From Prosopocoilus inquinatus (Eukaryota; Arthropoda; Insecta; Coleoptera; Lucanidae), in NCBI GenBank assembly GCA_036172665.1, contig JAYKNF010000016.1, forward strand, positions 372,001 through 436,000: 64,000 bases of DNA. The letters are read 5' to 3'. The notes under the pieces are model-generated. The model worked only from the letters and a program-made list of their open reading frames with translations. It was not told the origin of the DNA and ran no database searches. The translations under genes and the position numbers were made by a program. How positions within the stretch are numbered: the stretch's first letter is position 1; each line of letters opens with the position of its first letter. Positions 1 to 8,822 of this stretch are shown piece by piece.

Positions 1-76
1 AATGTTCCTAACTAAATTAATATTTCTAACTAAATTAATATTTCTAACTCTAACTAAATTAATATTTCTAACTTAA
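1..76. repeat. Short AT-rich tandem repeat at the left edge
   Basis: Three to four imperfect copies of a unit reading roughly ctaactaaattaatattt run up to about position 76. The tract has no counterpart at the right end of the window, where the inverted copy B3 runs out at the base matching about position 80. It may therefore be flanking DNA outside element B1, but the element edge cannot be fixed from this window. Confidence 0.6.
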
Positions 77-97
77 ACTCTGATTAATGCTCGCTCC

Positions 98-567
98 TCA
101 CTGTAAAAAATAAGATGTTATTAAAATGTTGAAAGGTAATAAACGATAACGAACCCAAGATTCATCCATCGTGGATTCCACTTCCACCTCTCCCCTTTCC
201 TCCTCCACCTCCACCTTTAGTGGTAAAGGCCGTGGTAGAGGCTCCAACACTGGCGGCGCAAACACCCTCCTTTTTAGGCGGATGCGTTGAGGCGCCGCCA
301 CTTGCTGCACCGGCGGCCGTCGTTCAGGTGTGGCCGCCGCTAGCGGCGTTGAAGTGTAGCTGGGTGAAGGTGACCGTTCGAGACGTGGATGAACCATGCG
401 ATAATTCACTACCGCCGTTTCTGCATTAATCAGAGTTCCGTCCGTTAACTGAAAAAGTAAATAATCACAAATGTAAACCGTAAAATACAAATTAGATTAC
501 TCACTTTCAGTTCCACTTGCCTCATGAAAATTGACTTCACAAGAGGCACGTTTGGTGAAGAACTCAT
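98..567 (-). CDS. Spliced unknown gene of element B1 (137 aa)
   Basis: Two exons give an open frame. Exon 1 is 567-505 (21 codons from an ATG) and exon 2 is 448-98. They are joined across a 56-bp intron (504-449) with a GTGAGT donor and a TTTTTCAG acceptor. The unspliced frame also opens to position 490, but that start lies inside the intron. The product has a short hydrophilic start, a Pro/Arg-rich middle and a Val/Glu-rich acidic run near the C terminus. I recognise no domain. B3 keeps exon 2 (from about 63699) but has lost exon 1 and carries a short frame-breaking deletion, so the gene survives only here. It lies at the outer end of the B module. Function unknown. The splice model is inferred from consensus sites and frame continuity. 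Confidence 0.5.
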
Positions 568-762
568 TTGTAAAACGAATAACAATTATTAAAAATTGTA
601 CAAAGAAAAATAATTTTTTATATCCTCGAAAACATACCTAATACCTCGACAACATTTCCAACTTCAGGTGAGGAACATACCATTGAACAACAATATAATT
701 CACAGACATATCTACTTAAGAGAAAAAGTTAAATCTTAAGACACTAAATCAAACTTAATCTT

Positions 763-2163
763 TTAAATAGATATGTTTGCGACAAGATTATGAAACAAAT
801 CTTGGATCAGGCTCAGACGGTTGTGAATGAGGGAAATTTTGTCATATTGTTCGTTTAAAGCCTGGTCACTCGGAGACCTTAAGCGAACTGTACGTAAAAT
901 TTCACGACAAGTTTGCAACTCATCCGTGACTTTTCTAAGATTTTTCTCACCCTCTAAACAACAGTTCCTGACTTCAGGCATAATTCCGTCATAATAATTT
1001 TGGACTGCTGTTGAGATAACTCCCATTAAATTGGGAGAGGGTGAAGGAAGGGGTATAACATGTTGTGATGAAATTCCTATTAAATTAGTTCCTGAGGAAA
1101 GGGATCGAATAGGTGTAGAGGTTCGGACACTAGGAGAGGAAATTTCAAGCCGAGAAGGTGAAATCTGAAGTCGAGAAGGTGGAATTTGAGAGGGTGGGAT
1201 ATGTAGTTCCGGTTGTGATTGTGAAGATGACAAATTCTGAATATTGGATATAATATTAGCAGATTCACTAACATTAGTCCTCGGTAGATTAATAGTCCTC
1301 GGTCGACGAACAGAAGGAGAATTATTAATCATTACTGGATTAATATTAATTGATGAGTTCGTGTTATTATTATTCCCAATTGGTGATAATTGAGATATCT
1401 CCATTGAACGGTCTGATATATCAATTATTTCAGAAACTGTGTCGTTAGGATTTAGCGGCATATTATCTGCAACAACACGGGGTTGCGACTGACTCAGTTG
1501 ACCTTGCAACTCCGCACTATGCATCAAGTCATCATTTGAACGCAAAGAAGAAAGAAAAATTCTTTCATTAGCAATTCTTTCCAATCTACGTTCCATTGTG
1601 CGTTCCCTTCTGCGTTGCAAATATTCTGCTTTAGGCAACCACACTCTTTCATACTTGTCGCTAACGGTCCTTAGACGAGAATATTGGTTGCCACGTAGGG
1701 TGCGTAAATATTGTGTGGGTTCAAGAGTATTACAAACGGATTTAGAAACAGATTTAGAAATGGAACTCGGAGTTTTTGATTTAGAAATAACAGATCTAGA
1801 AATGACACTCGGAGTTGTAAAGACGGATGTAATAGGAACAGTTTCCGATGTAGAAATAGGAACGGATGTTACAGCAACCGAAGTAGTAGAGGCTGATGTG
1901 GATGTTACAATAGGAGTAACTATTGACTGTTGAGAAATGAGGGGTTGAGTAGGTTTGGTTTGCGTAAGGAAAGAAGAAATAAGGGGTTGAGTGGGTTGTT
2001 TAAGAATGGGAACTGATTTATTTGATGGGGAAACTGGTTTATTTGGTGGTTTCGAAGTTTGAGGTGGTTTCATTAAAGAAGAAGTAACGATTAATTGTTG
2101 TGGAATAATAAAAGGAGGTTGGGTAGATTGCTGATTAAGAATAAAAGGGCTAGGAACCAGCAA
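763..2163 (-). pseudogene. Ser/Thr/Pro-rich B-element protein, 5'-truncated copy (466 aa left)
   Basis: This is the second copy of the long unknown protein that is intact in B3 at 61762-63489. The N-terminal third is dominated by Pro, Ser, Thr and Gln. The middle is strongly basic (repeated RRRERTMERR-like segments). The C terminus looks helical. The open frame starts at an internal Met only because about 1.7 kb, covering the promoter, the 5' UTR intron and roughly the first 100 codons, is deleted relative to B3 (junction near 2183, matching B3 60363 to 62052). It therefore has no native start. Overall identity with the B3 copy is high. No enzymatic motif is visible. A tegument- or scaffold-like virion protein is a guess from composition only. 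Confidence 0.6.
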
Positions 2164-2183
2164 TTGGTTAACAATTGGTTGAC

Positions 2184-2627
2184 TGGAATGTGCTTGTTTT
2201 TATTTATTTAAAACGCTATTTATATTCATTCACAACTCGGAATATATATGTAAATTTTATAGTATTTGTATATTTAATCGACGTTCGCCTTCAAACATGT
2301 TTATTTTTTCTATGCCACTTAATTTATTATACGACGGTGTGTGAATCTAAATTCTTAAATTTTAAATTGATCGATTAAAATTAATAACGTCTCCTTTCTG
2401 ATTTAGTTTATTACAATTTTTATACAGATCACTTCTCGCTATGAAATTTGCTCATCAAGAGTTAATCTAAATAATTTAATAACGCAATGTATTTCTAAAT
2501 TCTTTCTTAAATCCTTAAATTGATTTATTAAAATTAATAACGAATAAAATAACAACTCCTTTCTGATTATAGTTTATTGTATAATAATATATTATTAATA
2601 ACAATATTTAATAATTAATATTTTAAT
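2184..2627. other. AT-rich non-coding stretch of B1
   Basis: No gene is seen. The sequence matches, inverted, B3 59800-60363 and lies between the 111-aa gene and the long Ser/Thr/Pro-rich gene. It is very AT-rich, with TAATAATA-type simple sequence near 2580-2640. Confidence 0.6.
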
Positions 2628-2821
2628 AATAATATTTAAATATATAAAATAGCGACATCTTACTATCGCTTTTTGACCTAACATTGCAGTAGGATAGACA
2701 AATTGAAGCGGGATTTGCTCCTAATGAGTCCCCCATGCAAGGCGGCCATGCTTGCTGTCAAAGCATAATGAAAGATTTTAGAAAAATTTTGTGCAAATCG
2801 TTTTTGATTGCAGTGAGAACC

Positions 2822-2886
2822 TCGAGCAGCCTCTGGACAGCTGTTTCAGCCCTGCTTGGGGCTTCTTCAGCAGAAACGTAGCTCGA
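2822..2886 (-). ncRNA. Type I hammerhead ribozyme in S1 (minus arm)
   Basis: On the minus strand the core reads CUGAAGA, then a 5-bp stem AGCCC/GGGCU, GAAAC, a four-base AGCU loop closed by two pairs, and cleavage triplet GUC. Stem I is UUUCUG/CAGAGG followed by an internal loop and UCGAGC/GCUCGA. All core bases fit the hammerhead consensus. Confidence 0.8.
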
Positions 2887-3060
2887 CATTCCCACTGCAT
2901 GGGGGACTCATTAGGAGCAAATCCCGCTTCAATTTGTCTATCCTACTGCAATGTTAGGTCAAAAAGCGATAGTAAGATGTCGCTATTTTATATATTCATC
3001 ATTCTTACATCGCATTTGCGAATAAATTGGGCAAGTCGTTTTTGGTCTGCAGTGGGAATG

Positions 3061-3125
3061 TCGAGCTACGTTTATGCTGAAGAAGCCCCAAGCAGGGCTG
3101 AAACAGCTGTCCAGAGGCTGCTCGA
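3061..3125 (+). ncRNA. Type I hammerhead ribozyme in S1 (plus arm)
   Basis: The layout matches the minus-arm copy: CUGAAGA at 3077-3083, AGCCC/GGGCU stem, GAAAC at 3100-3104, GUC at 3109-3111, outer stem I UCGAGC/GCUCGA. One inner stem I base is changed (UUUAUG instead of UUUCUG), which should weaken stem I. Confidence 0.75.
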
Positions 3126-3177
3126 GGTTCTCACTGCAATCAAAAACGATTTGCACAAAATTTTTCTAAAATAATAT

Positions 3178-3513
3178 TTAAGAATAAGTACACAAATAGC
3201 AATGCTTCTTCCGTGGAGGTGGACCATCTATTTCATCCAAAGAAAATTCGGTTTGATTCCAATGTTGGTGACAGAGTCTCTGACTTTGTAGATATTTACA
3301 GCGTTGATAATGGATTGGCAACTTAGGCCAGATGTATTCTAGATCTACGGCTGTGACTCTGGTACATAGATACGATTTTGGAAAGTACTTCAAATCCTTA
3401 TCTGGTATACTACTGAACGAACAATCTTTTTCGTACTGGTCAATAACTTCGCCAACCTTCTCTACAACATGCTTTATAATGTTCTTGCAAAATAGACGGG
3501 AGAAGAAATCCAT
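3178..3513 (-). CDS. Cys-rich 111-aa protein of element B1, unknown
   Basis: An intact frame, nearly identical to B3 59451-59786. The start is supported by conservation of the ATG in B1, B2 and B3. The C-terminal half has spaced Cys/His residues (a Cys in the QRCKYL segment, CHQHW and a final CYLC), which might bind metal. It contains a WPKLPIHY segment. No known family is recognised. It is followed downstream, within 11 bases, by the retrozyme S1, whose target duplication covers the stop codon without changing it. It is transcribed in the same direction as the capsid genes. Confidence 0.55.
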   Translation of the reverse strand: MDFFSRLFCKNIIKHVVEKVGEVIDQYEKDCSFSSIPDKDLKYFPKSYLCTRVTAVDLEYIWPKLPIHYQRCKYLQSQRLCHQHWNQTEFSLDEIDGPPPRKKHCYLCTYS

Positions 3514-3558
3514 TGCGAAGCTGAACTTTTCTTATACTAACTAAGAACCAAAGTTTCC

Positions 3559-4089
3559 TCATAATATATCACAAATGTTTAGTGTAAAAAATCCTTCATA
3601 TAACTTTGTTTGAATAAATTTATGTAAATCAAACACGTTCGTTAAAGCACACATGCAATTTTTTCTTGAGTGAAATGGACACTTGGGTTCGGATTTTTGC
3701 AATTTTTGTACATCTTCGTAAATTTCACCCAAATCTAACACAGGTACACTTTCACCATTGCTTTTCGCTAGAATTTCACATAGAAATCGAGACTTCTCCA
3801 CTCCTTTAACGTAAACGACTTTGGCTGTACAACATAAAAAGTTGATGATTGCGTCAAACTCAGATAAGGGGACGAATCCTCTATTCCAATCAATGCAATG
3901 GTGATTGGTCATTAACCAGTTTGCAACATTTTGAAATTTTCTGGGGACCATTGACAAACTTGTGGGTGGTTGAAATAAAAAATGACTCACTTTTCTTTCA
4001 CTATCGTAAAAAGCCAACTCTTTTGGTATAAACTGATTATTTTCCACTTTAAATCCTCGAATGTCAATGACAATAAACCGTTTTTTCAT
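3559..4089 (-). CDS. Conserved exonuclease-like protein, unknown function (176 aa)
   Basis: This is the intact copy of a family also present in B2, in B3 (both broken) and in element A (27240-27667). Shared features across the two lineages are an N-terminal strand ending in ID(I/L)xGF, a following KE/RE-(L/V)A segment, a central W/HHC..W block, a VKG..K segment, an (L/I)DL strand and a C-terminal CxxH/CAL region. The alternating strands with acidic residues resemble an RNase H-like or DnaQ-type fold, but the canonical DxE of DEDD exonucleases is not evident. The exonuclease idea is therefore weak inference. Conservation in two polinton lineages argues for a core viral role. Confidence 0.5.
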   Translation of the reverse strand: MKKRFIVIDIRGFKVENNQFIPKELAFYDSERKVSHFLFQPPTSLSMVPRKFQNVANWLMTNHHCIDWNRGFVPLSEFDAIINFLCCTAKVVYVKGVEKSRFLCEILAKSNGESVPVLDLGEIYEDVQKLQKSEPKCPFHSRKNCMCALTNVFDLHKFIQTKLYEGFFTLNICDIL

Positions 4090-4168
4090 GGTTCGGTTGA
4101 TGTTGCTTCATATAAATCAAATTAAATCAAATAGTTTTAGCTTCTCTGTTAATACTGCCATTCACGGT

Positions 4169-5390
4169 TTACATCAACTGACGGACAATTTTGGTGAGAG
4201 GTGAATAAGAGAACGCTTTGTCATGCAGAATTAAACAGTAAGCAATAGTATCAGCTTTAATATTTTCTTTAGTTGTAAACTCAATTCTTATTTCTACTGC
4301 ACTTTTATGCATTACATCTCTCTGAAAAGTGCAGTCGATTCCTATTAATGGGCAACTAGCTAATCCTTTTGGATTGAACCAAGGTTGACTGCTTTCACGA
4401 TGATAATAATTTTCCTGAAATCTGGAATACATGTCGTATATAACGGCGTATTTGTTATTTTCAATATCAATTTCAATATTGTCGTACGGATAGCGTTCGC
4501 CATTTAGAAATACCGTTAATGATTTTAACTTAACGTCATCAAACAGACTCATGTCTGCATCGACGACACCCTTTCGCTTAGTTTGAAAACCGATGATTAT
4601 GTACCTTGGCGTTTCCAACTGCGGAGCCGTTTTTACTGTCCAAGAATGACTTGTCGTAGTTGGGAGCGACGGTTACTCGTGCAACTCCCAGCTTCTGAAA
4701 GGAATTTGTATTTCAACATCTCTGTCTGTCACTCTCGTTAAAGCCAATTGCTCACGTAGTCCAACAGAAATATGAGGTATACGCCATACAATTTTGTCAA
4801 TTATTAATTTAATCTTTTCCGTCTTGTTTGTTTCCACAACTGCATCAACGTCATCATTTGCTCTGATCAATACTAATTCTTGCCTCATATTCAAGACGAT
4901 CTTTTTATAATCTTCCCGAAAACCTAATAGTGTCTTTAAAGGTACACTTGCTGTTGCAATCTCCCTTAACGTTGAGTATATCGCTCATTTTATCATTCTC
5001 CTGAATCCATCCTGCATTTTCCAATTTTACTGTATCGTTGCGAGTAAAAGAAAAATACCCTTTCATTGTTGATGTTATGCCAACATTTCTTACCGAATCC
5101 ACCTGTACTCCGTTCAGAAGATATCTAATCTCGCTAAACATATAAGCTACCGGATTATTTATCAATTGTGCCGTCGCACTGTGTTTAGTATTATCACTAA
5201 CCAAACGCAGTCTTCCCTCTACGTACAAATAACTTTCGCAAGGGAGGGTGTAATTGTCGATCTCAGGTACGGTGATACGCACTTCATCGTTATTACCAAA
5301 TGATGAACTGAATGGTAAGTGTGAATGGAACTCCATACTGGTTATTGAAGTGTCCAATTTAATTTTATCAGTTACTCCCAAAATATCCAT
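4169..5390 (-). pseudogene. Major capsid protein (double jelly-roll) pseudogene, B1
   Basis: Homologous throughout to the intact 406-aa frame in B2 (41717-42937) and to the element A copy. In polintons and adintoviruses this gene encodes the hexon-like capsid protein. The N-terminal part (5390-4905) is open, then a frameshift near 4960 moves the frame. The identical lesion is present in B3. A nonsense change turns a Tyr codon into TAA at 4673-4675, unique to this copy. The last 149 codons remain open. The gene lies directly downstream of the small basic protein gene and the minor capsid gene, the usual polinton order. It cannot give a full-length protein as it stands. Confidence 0.8.
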
Positions 5391-5477
5391 GTCGTTCTGT
5401 TTAGATGATGATTGCCTTACGTGTAATGATGGTGTTCACTCTTTGACGGTTACGTTTCTTCTACAGAATAATTCCCT

Positions 5478-5651
5478 CTATGTTAGCACCTTATAACCTA
5501 AACTCTCTAAATATATTCGATTTCTCTGTGTCAATTTCAGTTTTTTTTGTCGACAACAGTTCAGTATCTGTTTCCGTGGTTTAAATAATACATTACGTCT
5601 AATTCTGCTACACTCTTTCCGTTTCGAATAATTGCTATCGTAAATAATCAT
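5478..5651 (-). CDS. Small basic protein between minor and major capsid genes (57 aa)
   Basis: A short frame of 57 codons rich in Lys, Arg and Cys, ending in a hydrophobic LESLGY-type motif. It is conserved in B1, B2 and B3 at the same position, and a shorter relative (47 codons, ending in a LLSLGF motif) lies at the same place in element A. Synteny across both lineages supports a real gene. In B3 the start overlaps the upstream stop as TAATG. A basic core or cement protein is possible. Function not established. Confidence 0.5.
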   Translation of the reverse strand: MIIYDSNYSKRKECSRIRRNVLFKPRKQILNCCRQKKLKLTQRNRIYLESLGYKVLT

Positions 5652-5696
5652 TATGTGAATCTTCTCAAATGAAGTCTTAGAGTAATTACTTCGTTT

Positions 5697-6386
5697 CTAA
5701 AATTTTTCTAATCGATTCTCTTGATCTAATAGTCGAATGACTATTCTCGTAATCACGTTCACGGTCACTGGAAGATAAATAGCTTGAAGAGGGGATTCTA
5801 TTACTTTAAACCCTGGAGGTACATTTGGAAAGAAATGATACAAAACATGACCGGGTTCTCCGTTGTTATAAGATCCACCGGTTAGATTACATTCTATTCT
5901 TATAGCATTTACTTTATTTATTTCCACCGGAAAATCACCAATGTTATTATCGTTTACTTTCAACGTTCGCGGTTTAAAACCCAACAATTTTCCCAATGAA
6001 TTTGGTTTACTAAAATCGAGCTTAACCGAACTGTGTATGGTTGCCTTTAAAGTATTATTATTTCCTTTAATGTTTATATAATCAGGGATATTGTTATTTT
6101 GAAAATAATCTTTCAGATATTGGTTGATATCGTCTAGTTCATATGTACCTGTAGGTATAACGATAGTTTTCCAAACCGTCGTTTTTCCTGTTTCTTCATA
6201 ATGTATCAAATTATTACTTTCATCTATGTTAGGTATTGCATTAAACGTTTCAAAATTTAACAAGCACATTTCATATGTTGCCTCTTCATCGAGGTATAGT
6301 GGTGGATTCAATTCACAAAATAAAACTGATTCAGTTCCCGTAAGAGTGAATGTACACGCAACGGGTGAAGATTCCATGTTGACCAT
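5697..6386 (-). pseudogene. Minor capsid (penton-like) protein, B1, C terminus frameshifted
   Basis: Matches the polinton/adintovirus penton-like single jelly-roll protein. It has an N-terminal FTLTGTES strand, IPNIDESNN, a PTGTYELDDI turn, LGFKPR, a VNAIRIECNL strand, VPPGFK and an IYLPV...DQ segment. Nearly the whole frame is open (229 codons). A small indel near 5700 stops it about 20 residues before the end seen in B3 (NFRNEV to LHL). The start overlaps nothing and follows the protease gene by 22 bp. It is expected to sit at capsid vertices. The loss is mild, so this is the best preserved of the three B copies. Confidence 0.75.
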
Positions 6387-6408
6387 CTTTCAAGTACTAC
6401 ATTCTTAC

Positions 6409-6816
6409 TTAACTTGTAAAGGACTTTAAAAACTGTAGACATAAGTATCCACAATTTTGTGTATTTTGTTTCTGATACCTTTCATAATTATAGTTAATAA
6501 CTCCCAATCCGTTCGACAAAAGATATTTCTCTACTTCAACTGGAGGTCGTAGATCTCCATAGCTGTCAAAATATTTTACGATTCCTCCTCTCTTATAATA
6601 TGCCACCCAATGCGTTCCTTCACCAGAATCGCTATCTAAATTCACTACTCCACTTTCATGCTTCCAAATCTTTTTAGGTAAAGTATCTCTCATAAACACA
6701 CCTCGAAAGAAAGGTAATTTCCATATTTTAGCATATTTCAGTATGTCAATGTTAGTCAACGGTCGCCGAGGCAAATATTTCAGTTTTTTGGATTGGATCG
6801 TAAATATAACCCACAC
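6409..6816 (-). CDS. Adenain-like cysteine protease, B1 (135 aa)
   Basis: Resembles the adenovirus-type maturation protease found in polintons. Visible catalytic features are His in GTHWVAYY, Asp in KYFDSYG, and Cys in NCGYLCL, with a Gln a few residues upstream, in the family order. It would process capsid precursors during assembly. The frame starts at 6816 and overlaps the end of the PLA2 gene by 37 nt in another frame. The element A homologue starts later, at a Met matching the TNIDI segment, so the first 20-odd residues may not be native. Intact here and in B3. In B2 the catalytic His is lost. Confidence 0.75.
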   Translation of the reverse strand: MWVIFTIQSKKLKYLPRRPLTNIDILKYAKIWKLPFFRGVFMRDTLPKKIWKHESGVVNLDSDSGEGTHWVAYYKRGGIVKYFDSYGDLRPPVEVEKYLLSNGLGVINYNYERYQKQNTQNCGYLCLQFLKSFTS

Positions 6817-7601
6817 CCTGTTTTGTAATGTTTTATATAGAATCCGCTTCCCACTGCTTTTGTTTCCATAGCGCGATTATGTAGCTCTGCCTCTTTCAGT
6901 TGCTCTTTCGCAGCTTTTGCATCGTTTACCGCCTTAGCAATTGCAGCTGCACCGCCGCCGAGCGATCCTATTGCGCCCAAAGCCGCAAATAATGGAATTA
7001 AAGGTAAAAATCCTCCTCTCTTAGGAATTGGTATCACTCTTTGACGTGGAGGTCTTATTTTCTTGTGGTCCTTCTTTAAAACAGCCTGCGCCAATTTCAC
7101 ATTTTCTAACAGACTCTTGTTACCATTACGTGAAATTGCATGTTGTGCTTTCCTTACAGCTTGTCGAAATGATAATTTACCACCACGCTTCTTCCTTTTA
7201 CTACGCTTTCTCTTCACTCCGTTTCCCATTCCAAGCTTTGTCTTAGCTTTCATTAAGGCGGCTACAGATAACGCAGATGCTTTTTCACCAAATCCCGCTT
7301 CTGTACTCTTCACTCTTTTCACTGCCGCTTGATACAATTTTTTATCTGCTTCGTGACGTTTTTCTAAATCGCTACTTACAGAATATGCGATATCGTGTTG
7401 CTTGCACGCCTCATCCAACGCATTCACACCTCTGTCTCCTCTTTTAAGTCGAACGTCTAATTTTGTGCCCGGACCGCAGTAATTGTAACCTGGTAAGTGT
7501 AACTCTACTGGTAGTTTATTAATTAACGTATTAAGTAAACCACGACATTTTCGTTTTAAGGTGCTTCTCGCAGTGTAATCTGTTTTGACACGACGTCGCA
7601 T
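6780..7601 (-). CDS. PLA2-domain virion protein fused to a pX/pVI-like tail, B1 (273 aa)
   Basis: Residues about 30-75 form a parvovirus-type phospholipase A2 core: YNYCGPGT calcium loop and a DEACKQHDIAYS catalytic His-Asp helix. Known viral PLA2 domains help particles leave endosomes. A Lys/Arg-rich stretch follows, then a Gly/Ala-rich hydrophobic segment (residues about 195-225, starting KRGGFLPLIPLF), a charged helix and a C-terminal KTGCGLYLR motif. In element A these two halves are separate genes (31651-32693 and 32714-33214), so B carries a fusion or A a split. It is intact here and in B3, broken in B2. A TATA box lies 66-74 bp upstream. Confidence 0.75.
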   Translation of the reverse strand: MRRRVKTDYTARSTLKRKCRGLLNTLINKLPVELHLPGYNYCGPGTKLDVRLKRGDRGVNALDEACKQHDIAYSVSSDLEKRHEADKKLYQAAVKRVKSTEAGFGEKASALSVAALMKAKTKLGMGNGVKRKRSKRKKRGGKLSFRQAVRKAQHAISRNGNKSLLENVKLAQAVLKKDHKKIRPPRQRVIPIPKRGGFLPLIPLFAALGAIGSLGGGAAAIAKAVNDAKAAKEQLKEAELHNRAMETKAVGSGFYIKHYKTGCGLYLRSNPKN

Positions 7602-7666
7602 TTATGGCTTTTCTTTCTAACAGTCAACGATGTTACATGTGTACTACTTCAATACTCACTGCTTAT

Positions 7667-7675
7667 CTTTATATA
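7667..7675 (-). promoter_or_regulatory. TATA box upstream of the PLA2 gene, B1
   Basis: On the minus strand TATATAAAG starts 74 bp before the PLA2 gene ATG. The B2 counterpart reads TATGTAAAG and B3 has lost the box, so only B1 keeps a good match. No strong initiator is visible 31 bp downstream. Confidence 0.4.
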
Positions 7676-7813
7676 GCGTAAAAATTTCTCTTAATTTTTT
7701 GGTTAAGTATCGTTAGTTTATTAAATAAAGGATCAAACAGTGTTCTTAGAAAATTTTATTTATAACTGACAGTGTCATATCTAGAAATATATACATATTA
7801 AATCACATAACAT

Positions 7814-8209
7814 TTACATATTAACAGCTTTATGCATACTTATATCAAAAATTAATTTACTAATTCCAAACATCATTAATTCATTTGTAATTGCTCCTTT
7901 CTCAGATATTTCATTATTGAGAAATGATTTAACATTTGTCTTCATATCACTTTCGATAACACTCAAGCATGGAATCATGTTGCTGTAGAATGATTTATAG
8001 TTCAATTGTTTCAAAACTTCTAAACGATATAATACAATATCACACAATTTCCAGAGTTCCAATAGACCTTTATAAGATATATATAATGTCTCCACTCCTC
8101 TTTCTAATTTCAGTATTTTCGTTCCTTCGATGCGTTCGAAAGACGCCTTTACTGAGCTGATTTTCATTACCGGATAAATAGTTTTCTTCTCAGTAAAATA
8201 CGACTTCAA
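7814..8209 (-). pseudogene. C-terminal half of the B-element gene with a split start codon
   Basis: 131 codons with no known domain, rich in Lys, Leu and Ile, with a YISYKGLLELWKL segment. B2 and the fragment in B3 (54943-55199) are homologous. The frame upstream of its first Met continues to read sensibly towards the 8217-8644 frame, and the two are separated only by a shift near a run of eight T at about 8220. I infer one ancestral gene of about 275 codons broken by a frameshift, though two overlapping genes cannot be excluded. Single-stranded DNA binding is a speculative thought from the fold-like pattern. Function unknown. Confidence 0.45.
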
Positions 8210-8216
8210 AGTGTAG

Positions 8217-8707
8217 TTATAAAAAAAACGATATGCTCTGCCTTTTGGAACCCATAATACGTATTATCGGATCAAAAAATGTTTCGATACACAGTCCGAC
8301 ACAAATCCACTTCGTACGGCTCTTATTTAGAAAATATACACTTTGAGCTAAAAGTGGCAACTGATCTACGTCAGTCACCTCTCTTGCTTCTGAAATCTCG
8401 GAAGGTGCTGTCTCATTAGTATCACATTGACGAAAATCTTCATCTGTGAAGTAAGGCTGGGAGAGTATTTCAAATTGAAACTCGTTTCGAACTGAGGGCA
8501 TATTCAAACCGTGCTCATCCGGCTTTTCTTCTTTTGGTTTGTCAACGTTTTCAGTCAGAAGTCTTTTCTTCTGTACGTCATCAAAAGGATCGTTCACGTG
8601 CCTTCTCTTTTGCTTCAGGAAAAAATCCACTTGTTTAGATGTCACTGTTAAATACAATAAAAATATACAAATTATAAATTATTACAATAAGATGACTTAA
8701 ACTTACT
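8217..8707 (-). CDS. N-terminal half of a B-element gene; start codon created by splicing
   Basis: A leader exon starts near 8780 and ends at 8707 with an A. A 62-bp intron follows (8706-8645, GTAAGT donor, TTTAACAG acceptor), and exon 2 begins TGACATCT. Splicing joins A to TG and makes the only good initiator, giving a product of 142 residues that starts MTSKQVDFF. The unspliced frame reaches 8657 but begins inside the intron. The protein is hydrophilic and acidic in the middle, with a KQKRRH basic patch near the N terminus and no known domain. A TATA box and initiator lie upstream at the right spacing. The frame ends at 8217, probably by frameshift relative to the downstream half. B2 has a mutated donor. 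Confidence 0.55.
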
Positions 8708-8776
8708 TTTATGTATGTAGGTAGGTGATTAACTTAACAACACAAAACTTAACAACACAACTCACAGTTCTGTAAC

Positions 8777-8811
8777 AACTGAATCTATTCCCAAATGAAG
8801 AACCTTATATA
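8777..8811 (-). promoter_or_regulatory. Core promoter: TATA box plus TCAGTT initiator, B1
   Basis: TATATAA begins at 8811 and the initiator TCAGTT spans 8782-8777. The A at 8780 would be +1, exactly 31 bp from the first T of the TATA box. The arrangement fits arthropod RNA polymerase II core promoters. It is conserved in B2 (46280-46246) and drives the gene with the splice-made start. Confidence 0.65.
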
Positions 8812-8822
8812 ACAAGATTTTA

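Larger units (their letters stand above)
2640..3169. mobile_element. Retrozyme-like element S1 (530 bp)
   Basis: The element is flanked by 12-bp direct repeats aataatatttaa (2628-2639 and 3170-3181). The duplicate element B3 has the uninterrupted site at about 59786-59800, so this is a precise insertion. The insert is two inverted copies of a unit shared with S2, S3 and S4. Each copy holds a hammerhead ribozyme, at 2822-2886 on the minus strand and 3061-3125 on the plus strand. Open frames across it are incidental, because they coincide with the ribozyme and lie on both arms of the palindrome. Unit size, tandem tendency, ribozyme and target duplication match what is known of animal retrozymes, small non-autonomous retroelements thought to use Penelope-like machinery. 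The assignment to that class is inference. Confidence 0.75.

Noticed and set aside
220..429. 69-codon frame on the plus strand
   Set aside because: Antisense to exon 2 of the spliced B gene and of biased composition.
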